Shown here in pieces: positions 44,178 through 52,915 of a stretch of DNA of 64,000 nucleotides. This DNA comes from Gammaproteobacteria bacterium (lineage in GTDB: Bacteria; Pseudomonadota; Gammaproteobacteria; Steroidobacterales; Steroidobacteraceae): assembly GCA_019247195.1 (NCBI GenBank), contig JAFAPI010000073.1, positions 44,268 to 108,267 on the forward strand, in the 5' to 3' direction. The notes below the pieces were generated by a model. That model did no database searches. It was not told the DNA's origin and saw nothing but the letters and a program-made list of their open reading frames with translations. The position numbers and the translations under genes were made by a program. Numbering within the stretch: position 1 is the first letter of the stretch; each line of letters opens with the position of its first letter.

Positions 44178-45449
44178 TCAGTGCGCCGCACAGGGGCGTG
44201 TCAACTCGACGCGCCGGTTGCGCGCCCGGCCCTGCACCGTGGCGTTGCTCTCCACCGGACGCGTCAAGCCGTAGCCTTTGGCGCTCAGCCTTCCGGCCGG
44301 AACTCCGAAGCGCCCCACCAGGGCGTCGCGCACGGCGGCGGCGCGTCGCTCGGAGAGGCCCTGGTTGTACTCGGCCGAGCCGATGTTGTCGGTATGACCC
44401 TCCAGGGTCAGCTGTGCCGCCGGACTCGCCTTAACGAGCTCGGCCACCTGCCGCAGCATGGGCTCGGACTCATCGAGCAGCACCGCGCTGCCGGAGTTGA
44501 AATACACCCCATGCAGCTCTACGCGGCAGCTCTTGCTGGCCAGCTGTGCCGCCATCGCCTGCACCCCACCGCCCGCTGCGCCGGCCGCGCCAGCTGCGCC
44601 GCCTTCGCCTTCCGGCCAGTCGATACGGGTGATGAGATCACTTGCTGGCCCGAAGATCCAATGCAGGGTGAGTGGCCACTGCGGATTGTCCAGCCACCAG
44701 ACCTCCGCCCGCAGCGGCTCTTCCTGGCCGAAGGTGAACATGCCCGCGGCGTGGACGGCTGGCAGGTCCACGCGCACTCCGTTCACCAGCACCGGCACCT
44801 GCACGTCCTGCGGCTCGACCCGCTGCAGATTGCCGCGGAAGTAGTGCCGCGCCGAGCCGAACAACATGTGGAACATCGCTCCCATATCCGGAATGAGCGG
44901 CGAGCCGCCCGCGCCCGGTTTCGGCGGGGCGGCTTTGGCACCGCCGCCCTGGCCGACCGCGGCGAGCGGATTGGCATCGCCGCGCGCACCCTCGTACGGC
45001 CCGAACACGAAGGGCACCGGTCCGCCCGCTTTCAGGGCCGCGAGCACCTTCTTCGAGGTCTCGGCGAAGGTTTGACCGCCGTAGTTCTCCGGATCGGTGC
45101 TGGCGTACAGCAGCGTCATGCGCGAGGAAGTCTCGAGATCCTCCGCGCGTACGTGGCGCGGCCACTTCAGGCGCCGCGCGAGCTCTTCGACCTTCTCGTT
45201 GCCCGGCGCGCTCATCTTGATCTGGTAGGTGAGTCCGTCCGCACCGACCGCGCTCAGGGTGAAATGGTCCTCCGTGTCCATGTAGCCGAAGGAGCTACCG
45301 CCCGCGTTCACCGTGGCGAATACCGTGTTGGTGAGGATGAGGCCCGGGCGAGGCTTGATGTCGCTGGCCTCGAGGCTCCATGCCGGGGAGGCGGCGGCCG
45401 TCAGCAGGGCCGCGCCCAGGAACCCCCGCAGCCAACCCACGGAATGCAC
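44178..45449 (-). CDS. OmpA family outer-membrane protein
   Basis: This 423-residue exported protein has a signal peptide (FLGAALLTAAASPAWS). A unique N-terminal domain of about 260 residues includes a Gly/Ala/Pro-rich linker (QGGGAKAAPPKPGAGGS). A classical C-terminal OmpA domain follows, with VYFNSGSAVLLDESEPML, LTLEGHTDNIGSAEYNQGLS and GRARNRRVEL, which binds peptidoglycan. Its start is a GTG at 45449 with only 3 nt after the preceding stop, so it is co-translated. The N-terminal region is not a beta-barrel, so it is probably a periplasmic anchor protein. Confidence 0.9.
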   Translation of the reverse strand: MHSVGWLRGFLGAALLTAAASPAWSLEASDIKPRPGLILTNTVFATVNAGGSSFGYMDTEDHFTLSAVGADGLTYQIKMSAPGNEKVEELARRLKWPRHVRAEDLETSSRMTLLYASTDPENYGGQTFAETSKKVLAALKAGGPVPFVFGPYEGARGDANPLAAVGQGGGAKAAPPKPGAGGSPLIPDMGAMFHMLFGSARHYFRGNLQRVEPQDVQVPVLVNGVRVDLPAVHAAGMFTFGQEEPLRAEVWWLDNPQWPLTLHWIFGPASDLITRIDWPEGEGGAAGAAGAAGGGVQAMAAQLASKSCRVELHGVYFNSGSAVLLDESEPMLRQVAELVKASPAAQLTLEGHTDNIGSAEYNQGLSERRAAAVRDALVGRFGVPAGRLSAKGYGLTRPVESNATVQGRARNRRVELTRPCAAH

Positions 45450-45452
45450 GCG

Positions 45453-46232
45453 TCAATCCCCACCGTGCTCGCCGAGGGGCTTCTCGGTGAAGCCTTTCGG
45501 GATCGCGAACTTGTCCGCGGGAAGCTGCTGGGACTGCGCGGATTCGAGCACGTTCTCGTCTTCTGCCTGTCCCGAGGAGCCGAGACTACGCCGGCGGGCC
45601 GGAAAGCCATTCATCTTCTCCATGCGCGTGAGGCGCTCGGCCTGGCGCGCCGCGAGCGGCACGCCCGCCAGCACTTGCGAAGCGGTGGCATAGGCCTTCT
45701 TCATGGCATCGGCGAGTTCGCTCCCCGCCGGCAGGCTGGAGGTTGCCACGACGCAGTACTCGGCGAAGGGCTTGCCGTTGTGTGTCTCGGTCCAGACGCG
45801 GCAGCTGTACTGGCCCGCCTGCTCGCTGCGGCCTGTATCGGTAAACACATAGTCGCTCGCGCCGCCGTGCTGCTGCATCTGCGAAAGTCGCGCCTGCAGC
45901 GCGGCACGGCGCTCGGGCGGAAGGTTGGCCAGCGCGGCTTGCAGCTGACTCGAGTTGCCGCCCATCATCTGTTTCATGGTGTCGGCATCGACGCGGGTGA
46001 AGGTGCGGTTGCGCAGGTCCACGCGCCAGATCACCCCATCACGCACGACGTCAAAGCTGCCGACGGTGCCGTGTTCATCCACGGAGTCGATGCGCAGCAT
46101 GCCGTCCTGCGCGTAATAGACTTCGTGCGGCACAGTCTTGCCGGCTGAATCCTTGCGGTCGACCTTGAGGATCGCGCCGGCCAGGGCGGCGGGCGCGATG
46201 ATTATCGAGAACAGCAGCACGAGCGCACGCAT
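45453..46232 (-). CDS. DUF4412-like exported protein
   Basis: This 259-residue secreted protein has signal peptide LFSIIIAPAALAG. The body (VYYAQDGMLRIDSV, GVIWRVDLRNRTFTRVDADTMKQMMGG) reads like a DUF4412-type beta-sandwich that measures a bound state of the envelope, but I am not certain of the family. A long Gln/Arg-rich helix follows (LPPERRAALQARLSQMQQHGG). The ATG at 46232 has GGAGA upstream. It sits between the DUF3558-like lipoprotein and OmpA genes of the operon. Confidence 0.75.
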   Translation of the reverse strand: MRALVLLFSIIIAPAALAGAILKVDRKDSAGKTVPHEVYYAQDGMLRIDSVDEHGTVGSFDVVRDGVIWRVDLRNRTFTRVDADTMKQMMGGNSSQLQAALANLPPERRAALQARLSQMQQHGGASDYVFTDTGRSEQAGQYSCRVWTETHNGKPFAEYCVVATSSLPAGSELADAMKKAYATASQVLAGVPLAARQAERLTRMEKMNGFPARRRSLGSSGQAEDENVLESAQSQQLPADKFAIPKGFTEKPLGEHGGD

Positions 46233-46277
46233 GGGGATCTCCAGGCGAATGTTGGAAAGTGGCGCGATCCGGTCGAC

Positions 46278-47438
46278 TCACACCTTGGCGAGCGCCGCAG
46301 TCACCAGCCCTCTCGCCTTGGCCTTGCCTTCGGCGGTGTTGGGGTAGCTGCCCGCCACCGCGACCTCCACGTCGCGCTTGACGGCCGCCAGGTGCAACGC
46401 GGTGAAGGTGGGGGTCTCGGCCGGATCCGTGCCGGCCGAGCCCGCGGCCGGCGTCGCGCTCGGATCCGGGGGCGGAGCCTGCTCGGGCAGCGGTGCCCCC
46501 ATCTCGGCGGCCACGTCCTTGGCCATCTGCCCCACCGCGGCCCCACCCAAGTGCCCGGTGTGCTGATCGGAGCGCCACTGGTAGTAGCCGTTGCGCCAGC
46601 GCACCTGCAGCTCGTACTGCTCCGGCACGTTCTGCTGCGGTACCGCGACTGCGTATTCGCAGCCGTCATGACCATGGCTGATCGGATCCCTGGCGAGACG
46701 GCCGATGATCGCCTCGACCTCCGCCCGGGTGAGCAGCGAGCACACGTCGACCGGCTGTGGCCGGGTCTTGTCGAAGGTCTTGGCCGCGGCCACCGCGGCG
46801 CCCCCGTCGATCTTCAGCGGACTGTCCATGCGCTTGTAGGCGCTGTCGACCAATTGCGCCGCCTGCTTCAGCGTAGCCGTCGAGCCGGTGAAGTCGATGG
46901 TGACGAGCTGATCGCCCCGCAGTGCCATGAAGATGCAGCAGTTCATGGGCATGAGGGAGGCTTCGTCCCACTCCCCGGCGAGCTCGGTGCCGTCATCCAG
47001 CTGAAAATTCTTCTTGACGTTGTTCTGGATCGGCGCGCTGCCGCCGCCCATCTTCATGAGGTTCTTCACCATGCCGGTCATCGAGTAGTGCTGGGCGCCC
47101 CCTTCACGATCCACCTCGAGAGTGATGTAGCGGAAGTTGCCGCTCTCGTAGACGCAGTTCTCTCCGCTCGGGGAAGGATTGAAGGTGGAGCTGCCCGCGC
47201 GGTACGGCGGGACGGCGAGAGGCGCGCCCAGAACCGCCTCGACCTCTTTCGGATCGAGCAGATTGCATGGGTCCTGCGGGTCGTAGGTGTCCCCGGTATC
47301 GGACTGGGCGAAGGGCGGCGCCGTGGGGGGCGCGTTCAGTTTGGCCGTCGAGGGAGTGTGACGACTGCAGCCCCCGATCGCGAGTAACGCGAGCGTGACG
47401 AGAAGGTAGCGATGCGCGGGATCAGGGCAGCGTGGCAT
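46278..47438 (-). CDS. Lipoprotein with two DUF3558-like repeats
   Basis: This 386-residue lipoprotein has signal and lipobox LLAIGGC. It contains two similar halves: the first has DPCNLLDPKEVEAVLGAPL, and the second has DVCSLLTRAEVEAIIGRLA with CEYAV. This matches the Cys-Ser/Asn-Leu-Leu start of DUF3558-type domains, normally found as a single copy in actinobacterial lipoproteins. A C-terminal helix (LHLAAVKRDVEVAVAGSY) follows a Pro-rich linker. It is the first gene of the envelope operon, with an AAGAGG near the ATG. Confidence 0.78.
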   Translation of the reverse strand: MPRCPDPAHRYLLVTLALLAIGGCSRHTPSTAKLNAPPTAPPFAQSDTGDTYDPQDPCNLLDPKEVEAVLGAPLAVPPYRAGSSTFNPSPSGENCVYESGNFRYITLEVDREGGAQHYSMTGMVKNLMKMGGGSAPIQNNVKKNFQLDDGTELAGEWDEASLMPMNCCIFMALRGDQLVTIDFTGSTATLKQAAQLVDSAYKRMDSPLKIDGGAAVAAAKTFDKTRPQPVDVCSLLTRAEVEAIIGRLARDPISHGHDGCEYAVAVPQQNVPEQYELQVRWRNGYYQWRSDQHTGHLGGAAVGQMAKDVAAEMGAPLPEQAPPPDPSATPAAGSAGTDPAETPTFTALHLAAVKRDVEVAVAGSYPNTAEGKAKARGLVTAALAKV

Positions 47439-47545
47439 TTGAGATGCCTCTTGTTTCCAACCCTTGGGGGGTTAGCTTAAGCCACCACCGCCACGGCTCG
47501 CCAGTTGAGCCTCCCAATGCACTGAGCGCGATCCGCCGTGCCGCA

Positions 47546-48349
47546 CTAGGGTGAGCCATATGCCGCAGCGGTGCGCTCCGGGACCGGCGAAGCGGGACCG
47601 ACCCGATACGAGTCGGCCACGACCCACGCCGCGACGGTGAGAGCCCAGGACAGCACGCACTCGCTGGCAACCGCCGCCTCCGGCTTGCCGAACGCGACTC
47701 GTGGCACCCACACCAGGAGCGTGAACAGAGCCATTTGTGCCGTGGCTAGCCCGGCCGCGAGCGCGGCAAGCCGCCCGGTCAGTACGGCGACGCCGGCCGC
47801 AAGGTACGCCCCACCGGTGAGGTAGGCCCACGCCAGCGGAACCGGCATCCAGGACGGTACGAGGGCGGCGGTCTCGCGCACGTAGACCAGATGCGCCAGC
47901 CCCAGAGGCAACAGCGCCAACCCAAACACTGCGCGCGCGATCCGCACGCCGTGCTCCCCGGAACACGCCGCAAGCCGCCGTCTGTCCCAGGCCGCAGCAA
48001 ACCACGCGTACAACACCCAGGCGCCGGCGGTGAGGACGGCGGTCTCACCCGCGCTCTCCCAAGAGACTTCGACCAACGGCGCGCGCAGCAGGACCGGCAG
48101 CTTGAAGCAACCGAACCAGAGCAGCAGGAAGAGCCAAAGCACCCGCGCCGCACTCGCGAGCCGCCAGAGCAGTCCGAGTCCCGTGAGGAGCGTGACCGTG
48201 TTGCAGAGGTAGGCGAGCGCCTGGCGCGCTGGCAGGCTCGGAGGGACCGGTTGCCAGAGGGCGCCAAAGTCACCCTGCGCCAAGCCCAGCAGGCCGAGGC
48301 CCACCATCGTAGCGGCGTAAGTCGCGTGAGCGGGGCTTCGAATACGCAT
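47546..48349 (-). CDS. DoxX-like integral membrane protein
   Basis: This 267-residue protein has at least six hydrophobic helices. Parts such as VFGLALLPLGLAHLVYVRETAALVP and AYLTGGAYLAAGVAVLTGRLA resemble DoxX/DoxD-type four-helix proteins. Others (MVGLGLLGLAQGDFGALWQPVP, NTVTLLTGLGLLWRLAS) suggest a duplicated unit. The function is unknown. The ATG at 48349 has GAGGAG upstream. It is last of a three-gene run with the MFS (14-bp gap) and PhyH genes. Confidence 0.75.
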   Translation of the reverse strand: MRIRSPAHATYAATMVGLGLLGLAQGDFGALWQPVPPSLPARQALAYLCNTVTLLTGLGLLWRLASAARVLWLFLLLWFGCFKLPVLLRAPLVEVSWESAGETAVLTAGAWVLYAWFAAAWDRRRLAACSGEHGVRIARAVFGLALLPLGLAHLVYVRETAALVPSWMPVPLAWAYLTGGAYLAAGVAVLTGRLAALAAGLATAQMALFTLLVWVPRVAFGKPEAAVASECVLSWALTVAAWVVADSYRVGPASPVPERTAAAYGSP

Positions 48350-48363
48350 CGATATCTCCTCGC

Positions 48364-49749
48364 TCAGCTCGCGGACCGCAGGCAGCGGCGAAGGCCCTTC
48401 GCACCGAGCAGGTAATGAAGGGCGGCCCAGCCGTAGAGCAGCACGGTGACGATGATGCCTTCGCGAGAGGCCGCCGCCAGGGTCTGCCGACACAGCGCCG
48501 CGCCAGCGGGTCTGAGCGCTCCGCCGCCCGGGCAGAGCACCTCGAAGGAGGCGGCGGCGCGCAAGTGGTGGAGGTGGCTCTCCGCAAAACGGTCGATCAG
48601 CCAGCCGGTGAAGAGCGCACCTCCGCCGAGCGCCACCACGTTGAGCACCACATAGATGAGCGCGGTCGCGGTTGCCCGCTGGCGTGGCTCGACCACGTTC
48701 TGGACCACCCCGACGGTGGGTCCGAAGGAGAGGTATTGCAGGAAACCGGCGGCGCCGAGCAGTACGGCCGAACGCTGCCAGGCATCCTGCAGGAAAGCGA
48801 GGACGAACAGCGGCGTTGCCAGCAGGAGTCCCAGCGCCGGCACGTACGCGTACCAGCGCACGTCACGGCGTGCCAGGTAGTCCGCGAGCGGACCCCCGGC
48901 GAGGAGCCCCGCGCCGACGGCGACGCCCCCCGTCAGGGCGGCCACGAGACCGACGCGGGCGTAATCCAGGCCGAAGGCACGATTGAACAAGGAGGGGATG
49001 AAGGCCCAGGACCCCTGTGCGGCGAAGGCTGCGACCGTCACGCCGCAGAGGAAGTTCGCCAGCGGCCAGCGTCCCAGCAGCGAGCGGCCGACCAGTCGCA
49101 GCTGCTGCCACTCCGCGCGCAGGTCGGAGGGCAGAGGTGCGGCGGTACGGGCCGGCTCGGGCACGCCGAGTTTCAGGACAGCGGCCATCACCACACCGGG
49201 CAACCCCACGGCCACACAAGCGACGCGCCAGCCATAGCGCAGTGCCAGGTAACTGCCGAGCATCGCGCTCAGGATGTAGCCGAGCGAGATCCCGCACGAG
49301 TACAGCGACAGCGCGGTCGCGCGCTCCGGCGGCGCAAAGTAGTCCGAGATGATCGAGTGCGCTGGCGGAGTGCAGCCGGCCTCGGCGATCCCCACCCCCG
49401 TACGCAGCACCAGGAGCTGGCCAAAGCGGGCCGCCGCCCCGCACAGCGCGGTGAGCGCGGACCACAGCAGCATCGCCGTGCACAGGAGATTGACGCGGTT
49501 GCAGCGCTCGGCGAGGCGCGCCAGCGGAATGCTGCCGAACGCGTACAGGGCGGCGAACGCAGTGCCGGCCAGGAGTCCGACCTGCGTATCCGTCAGTCGC
49601 AGGTCGAGCTTGAGCGGTTGCGCGATGATCGCGAGCAGCTGGCGGTCGGCCGAGTTCAGCGTATAGGCCAGCATCAGCAGCAGTGTCACGACGTAGCGGC
49701 GCGGCGTCTGCGCAGCGCTCGTGGAGCCCTCGCTGGCGACGGCGATCAT
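48364..49749 (-). CDS. MFS transporter (Spinster-like)
   Basis: This 461-residue transporter has twelve hydrophobic segments. The motif LLMLAYTLNSADRQLLAIIAQPLKLDLRLTD and GIAEAGCTPPAHSIISDYFAPPERATALS place it in the Spinster/GudP-like branch common in alpha/gammaproteobacteria. The cytoplasmic loop FGSIPLARLAERCNRVNL is the family A-motif. The start overlaps the PhyH stop by 4 bp (ATGA). It probably moves the substrate or product of the PhyH oxygenase, which is inference from coupling. Confidence 0.9.
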   Translation of the reverse strand: MIAVASEGSTSAAQTPRRYVVTLLLMLAYTLNSADRQLLAIIAQPLKLDLRLTDTQVGLLAGTAFAALYAFGSIPLARLAERCNRVNLLCTAMLLWSALTALCGAAARFGQLLVLRTGVGIAEAGCTPPAHSIISDYFAPPERATALSLYSCGISLGYILSAMLGSYLALRYGWRVACVAVGLPGVVMAAVLKLGVPEPARTAAPLPSDLRAEWQQLRLVGRSLLGRWPLANFLCGVTVAAFAAQGSWAFIPSLFNRAFGLDYARVGLVAALTGGVAVGAGLLAGGPLADYLARRDVRWYAYVPALGLLLATPLFVLAFLQDAWQRSAVLLGAAGFLQYLSFGPTVGVVQNVVEPRQRATATALIYVVLNVVALGGGALFTGWLIDRFAESHLHHLRAAASFEVLCPGGGALRPAGAALCRQTLAAASREGIIVTVLLYGWAALHYLLGAKGLRRCLRSAS

Positions 49750-50663
49750 GCGCGCGGGGGACTTTGGCTCGCCTGTGCTTCTTCGGTCCAGCTGGGCTCG
49801 ATGTAGAACGGCCCCGGTCTCTCGCGGAGCTGTTCGTACTTGCAGATCTGCGGCTCCTCACCGAGCGGGGTCGATACGCCGCCACGAAAGGCCCACTCCC
49901 CCCGGTCGCTGTCGCCCGCACGCACGTAGCTGTTGATGAGGAAGCGGCGGTCGTGCTCGCTGAGGTTGGCCGCAGAGCCGTGGACGGTGTAGAGCGTCCA
50001 CAGCAGCAGGTCACCGGGCTCCATCTCGCAGGTGACCGCACTCGCCGGGTCGAGCCCTACTTTGCGCAACTCGTCATCCGGTGTCGAGCCCGTCATGATC
50101 GTGCCGTCCTCGGACAGTCCGAGATAGCCACGCCGGTGACTTCTCGGGATCACGCGCAGCGCGCCGTTGGCGGCGGTCTGCCGGTCGATCGCGAGGCCAG
50201 TGGTCACGTTGCCGTCGAGGAAATTTCGCGTGGCGGCCTGATTCCGAAAGCGGGCGTCCTGGTGATATCGGTAAAAGGTGTATTTCGCTCCCGGCGGCTT
50301 CCAATGCAGCTGATGGGCGATCTGCTTGATGTCCTGACCGAGGAAGGGCTCCAGCACTTTGAGGTAGCGAGCGTCGCGGCGCAGTCGCTCGAACAGCGGG
50401 CTGATCCATGCCATCCAGTGCACCTGCAGCACGACCCGCCGGCCGGCCTGCGGATCGTCCAGGATCTCGAATAGGAGGTTGCGGTCCCGATAGGTCGCGT
50501 GGTGCTGCAATCCCTGCTCATAGATGCGATCGCTCTCCGCGCCGATCTCCTGCATCAGGTCCGATGGCAGGAAACGGCGCAGGATCGTGTAACCCTCACC
50601 GTGCAGCGCCTCGAGCAACGGGCGCGACGAGTTCAGGCTCGGGAAATCGATCTCCGCGGTCAT
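49746..50663 (-). CDS. Phytanoyl-CoA dioxygenase (PhyH) family protein
   Basis: This Fe(II)/2-oxoglutarate-dependent oxygenase has 305 residues from the ATG at 50663. It shows the iron ligands H-x-D in YRYHQDARF and distal His in LYTVHGSAANLSEHDRRFLINSY, with the Arg that binds 2-oxoglutarate nearby, and the family N-terminus GYTILRRFLPSDLM. The substrate is unknown; such enzymes hydroxylate diverse small molecules. A GTG at 50711 would add 16 residues and cannot be excluded. It is translationally coupled to the MFS gene and starts a three-gene operon. Confidence 0.9.
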   Translation of the reverse strand: MTAEIDFPSLNSSRPLLEALHGEGYTILRRFLPSDLMQEIGAESDRIYEQGLQHHATYRDRNLLFEILDDPQAGRRVVLQVHWMAWISPLFERLRRDARYLKVLEPFLGQDIKQIAHQLHWKPPGAKYTFYRYHQDARFRNQAATRNFLDGNVTTGLAIDRQTAANGALRVIPRSHRRGYLGLSEDGTIMTGSTPDDELRKVGLDPASAVTCEMEPGDLLLWTLYTVHGSAANLSEHDRRFLINSYVRAGDSDRGEWAFRGGVSTPLGEEPQICKYEQLRERPGPFYIEPSWTEEAQASQSPPRA

Positions 50664-50836
50664 CAATGCGAGCTCGGCCGTCTTGCGCTTGGGCCGGGGC
50701 AAGTCTGGCACGACCGTAGAGTCGTTGCCGAGACCCCTTTTTCCGATCCACCGGCGCCGAGTCGCTCGACCTATTGAAACCTCCCCAATAGGACCTTGTA
50801 CCCGCGCGCCGCTGGGCGGTGACGTGGATGGAGGTG

Positions 50837-51979
50837 CTAGGTTGCCTCTGAGCGTGACATGGAGGCGCTAATAATTCTCCCAGCCCCACGCCAGGCCCGC
50901 CATCGTTCATGACACCAGGCGGGAATAAAGAGGGTGCTGACTAGTGCGGCGCCGAAGGCATCGTAGACCAGGGGTCCGTATGCAGCCGCCCGCCAGCGCA
51001 GCGGCCCCGCCATATAGACGATGACGAGATGAAAGTAGAAGACCTGAATCGAGTGGCGGCCGAGAAAGGCGAGCGGCGGCCAGGTAAAGGCGCCCGGGAA
51101 GCGCCGCGCCAGGCAATAGATGAGATAGGCGAAGGCCAGGAAGTTGAGCAAATACGCGGCCCCGTAATTGGTTTTCGCCGCGAGCCAGCCACCGCGCGCG
51201 AGCACGGCGGGCCAAGGCAACAGGCCCCACCGCATCGTCAGCCCGGCGGCGCAAATCAGCGCGCACAGCACGATGAGCCGCGGCTGTACCGTCACCACCG
51301 GCTGCTTGCGGTAAAGATGCCGGTAACCAAAGTACAGGCCCGAAAAGAACACGAATTGCCACGCGAAGGGATTGAACTCGCCGCGAAAAAAGCCGAAGGG
51401 CTCGCCTCCGGCAGCGTGCGACCCCAACCCGGCCTGGGCGCACCCCCAGAGTCCGAGGCTGACCAGCAGCAGGCCTAAACCGTGTCCTTCACGTAAAGCG
51501 AGGAGCGCAAGGGGCATGAGGAGTACGAACACGGCATACATCGGCAGGATGTCGAAGTACATCGGCTGATAGGCCCAGAGCGCAAAATCCCCGAGCACCC
51601 GCAGCGCATCGGGCAGCACGGGTGCCACGGCTATGCGGAAATGCTCGTTGACCCGCGGCTCGAGCAGCAGCACCAGCAGCAAGGGCAGAAAGGCCGCCAC
51701 ATGGTAGGTCTCGATGTAGAGGGAGCGCTTGAGGCAGCGCAGCGTGATCGCTGCGGCCCCCCGCTCCGCCGTGCGGCCGTATACGGCACCGGCAACGAGT
51801 CCCGAAAGGAATACGAAGCCGGCGGCGGCCGATACGCGACCGAACATCTCATTGCTGAGGCGTCCCAGGGGGCAACCGCTGTGGACCAGGGTGATCTCCG
51901 CCAGCATCAAGCCGCGCAGGCTGTCGATCCGCAGATCACGCAGCGGCCGCGGTGCACGCGGCGCAGTGTCGTCGCTCAT
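50837..51979 (-). CDS. OpgC-like acyltransferase membrane protein
   Basis: This 380-residue protein has about ten hydrophobic helices. The sequence RDLRIDSLRGLMLAEITLVHSGCPLG and later FLGRHSIQVFYFHLVIVYMAG match the OpgC domain family (acyltransferase-3 superfamily). E. coli OpgC adds succinyl groups to osmoregulated periplasmic glucans. The partners opgG/opgH are not in the window, so the exact acceptor is open. The ATG at 51979 is the first in frame. The 281-bp gap upstream is shared with the divergent RRM gene. Confidence 0.88.
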   Translation of the reverse strand: MSDDTAPRAPRPLRDLRIDSLRGLMLAEITLVHSGCPLGRLSNEMFGRVSAAAGFVFLSGLVAGAVYGRTAERGAAAITLRCLKRSLYIETYHVAAFLPLLLVLLLEPRVNEHFRIAVAPVLPDALRVLGDFALWAYQPMYFDILPMYAVFVLLMPLALLALREGHGLGLLLVSLGLWGCAQAGLGSHAAGGEPFGFFRGEFNPFAWQFVFFSGLYFGYRHLYRKQPVVTVQPRLIVLCALICAAGLTMRWGLLPWPAVLARGGWLAAKTNYGAAYLLNFLAFAYLIYCLARRFPGAFTWPPLAFLGRHSIQVFYFHLVIVYMAGPLRWRAAAYGPLVYDAFGAALVSTLFIPAWCHERWRAWRGAGRIISASMSRSEAT

Positions 51980-52260
51980 CTCGGTTTCCAGCGATGTCTG
52001 CGTGGCAGTCCCGGTCCTTTGTCCACGGTTTGCCGCGTGGATCTAACAAAAATGGCAGAACCTCCTCCGCGCGCCCGCCCCTTGAGCTGAGTCGCCGCGG
52101 GCGTGGTCTGCCACATGTCTTTGAGCCCGAACCGGGCCCCGGCACCCTTTACTCGAGCATGCCGTCGTGAACTGACGTACGCTACGGCCCGGTTCACGCC
52201 TTTTCGGAGGCGGGGGTCGCCGGGTTTCGTGTTCTTCTTAATACCACTGGGTACCGTGCC

Positions 52261-52542
52261 ATGACCAAACTTTACGTTGGAAATCTGCCATTTACGGCAA
52301 CTGAAGAGGGTGTCCGCGCGCTATTTGCCGCACACGGAGCCGTCGAGAAGGTCTCGCTGATCACCGATCGCGACACGGGCCGCCCACGCGGCTTCGGGTT
52401 CGTCGAGATGTCAAATGCCGATGCCTCCCGGGCGATGCAGGCTTTGAACGGTAAGGACTTTGAGGGCCGCGCTCTCAAGGTCAACGAAGCCCAGGAGCGT
52501 GAGCGCTCAGGCGGAGGCCGCGGCGGTCCGCGCCGGTACTGA
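52261..52542 (+). CDS. RNA recognition motif (RRM) protein
   Basis: This 93-residue RNA-binding protein consists of one RRM domain with RNP2 KLYVGNL and RNP1 RGFGFVEM, plus a short Gly/Arg tail (SGGGRGGPRRY). Such bacterial RRM proteins (cold-inducible type) bind single-stranded RNA. No Shine-Dalgarno sequence precedes the ATG. The 281-bp upstream region is long for this genome and may be a regulatory leader. The next gene starts 14 bp after this one. Confidence 0.93.
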   Translation: MTKLYVGNLPFTATEEGVRALFAAHGAVEKVSLITDRDTGRPRGFGFVEMSNADASRAMQALNGKDFEGRALKVNEAQERERSGGGRGGPRRY

Positions 52543-52556
52543 GCCGGGAACGAGTC

Positions 52557-52853
52557 ATGACTACGCCACGCCCGGGCGGCGACTTAACCAAGACTGTGGC
52601 TGAACGCCTCGCCCACGAGGAGTTCGAGCGCGCCGAAAAAAGACGGCTCGACTTGGCGGAGCAGCGTTCTGATCTCAACCCTCCCGAGGTGCGCATCCGC
52701 ACGTGGGAGCGGATTCACGCGCTGCGACTGCCCTCGGACCCGGCTCATCCCATCCTGGATGTGATTGCGGTCAGCACCCGCCTGACGCTCGAGGACGTGC
52801 GCGCGGAGCAACGCACCCGCGCCGCCCGTGCGGCGGGGAAGAAAGCGGTCTGA
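52557..52853 (+). CDS. Small hypothetical protein downstream of RRM gene
   Basis: This 98-residue charged protein has a helical N-terminal half (VAERLAHEEFERAEKRRLDLAEQRSDLN). A conserved-looking C-terminal half follows (PEVRIRTWERIHALRLPSDPAHPILDVIAVSTRLTLEDVRAEQ). I do not recognise a domain. The start ATG follows GGGAACGAG. Its close spacing to the RRM gene suggests a joint transcript and a role in the same RNA-related process. Confidence 0.75.
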   Translation: MTTPRPGGDLTKTVAERLAHEEFERAEKRRLDLAEQRSDLNPPEVRIRTWERIHALRLPSDPAHPILDVIAVSTRLTLEDVRAEQRTRAARAAGKKAV

Positions 52854-52915
52854 GGTAAGAGGATGCCGCTGAGCACCGCGAGCCGCGCTGAACACCCTCC
52901 GCTTGGGTACGCCGC

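Noticed and set aside
44181..46148. Plus-strand frame over the OmpA and DUF4412-like genes
   Set aside because: Shadow of two supported genes with strong motifs and good start sites.
48415..49806. Plus-strand frame opposite the MFS transporter
   Set aside because: Glu/Arg/Gln-rich antisense shadow.
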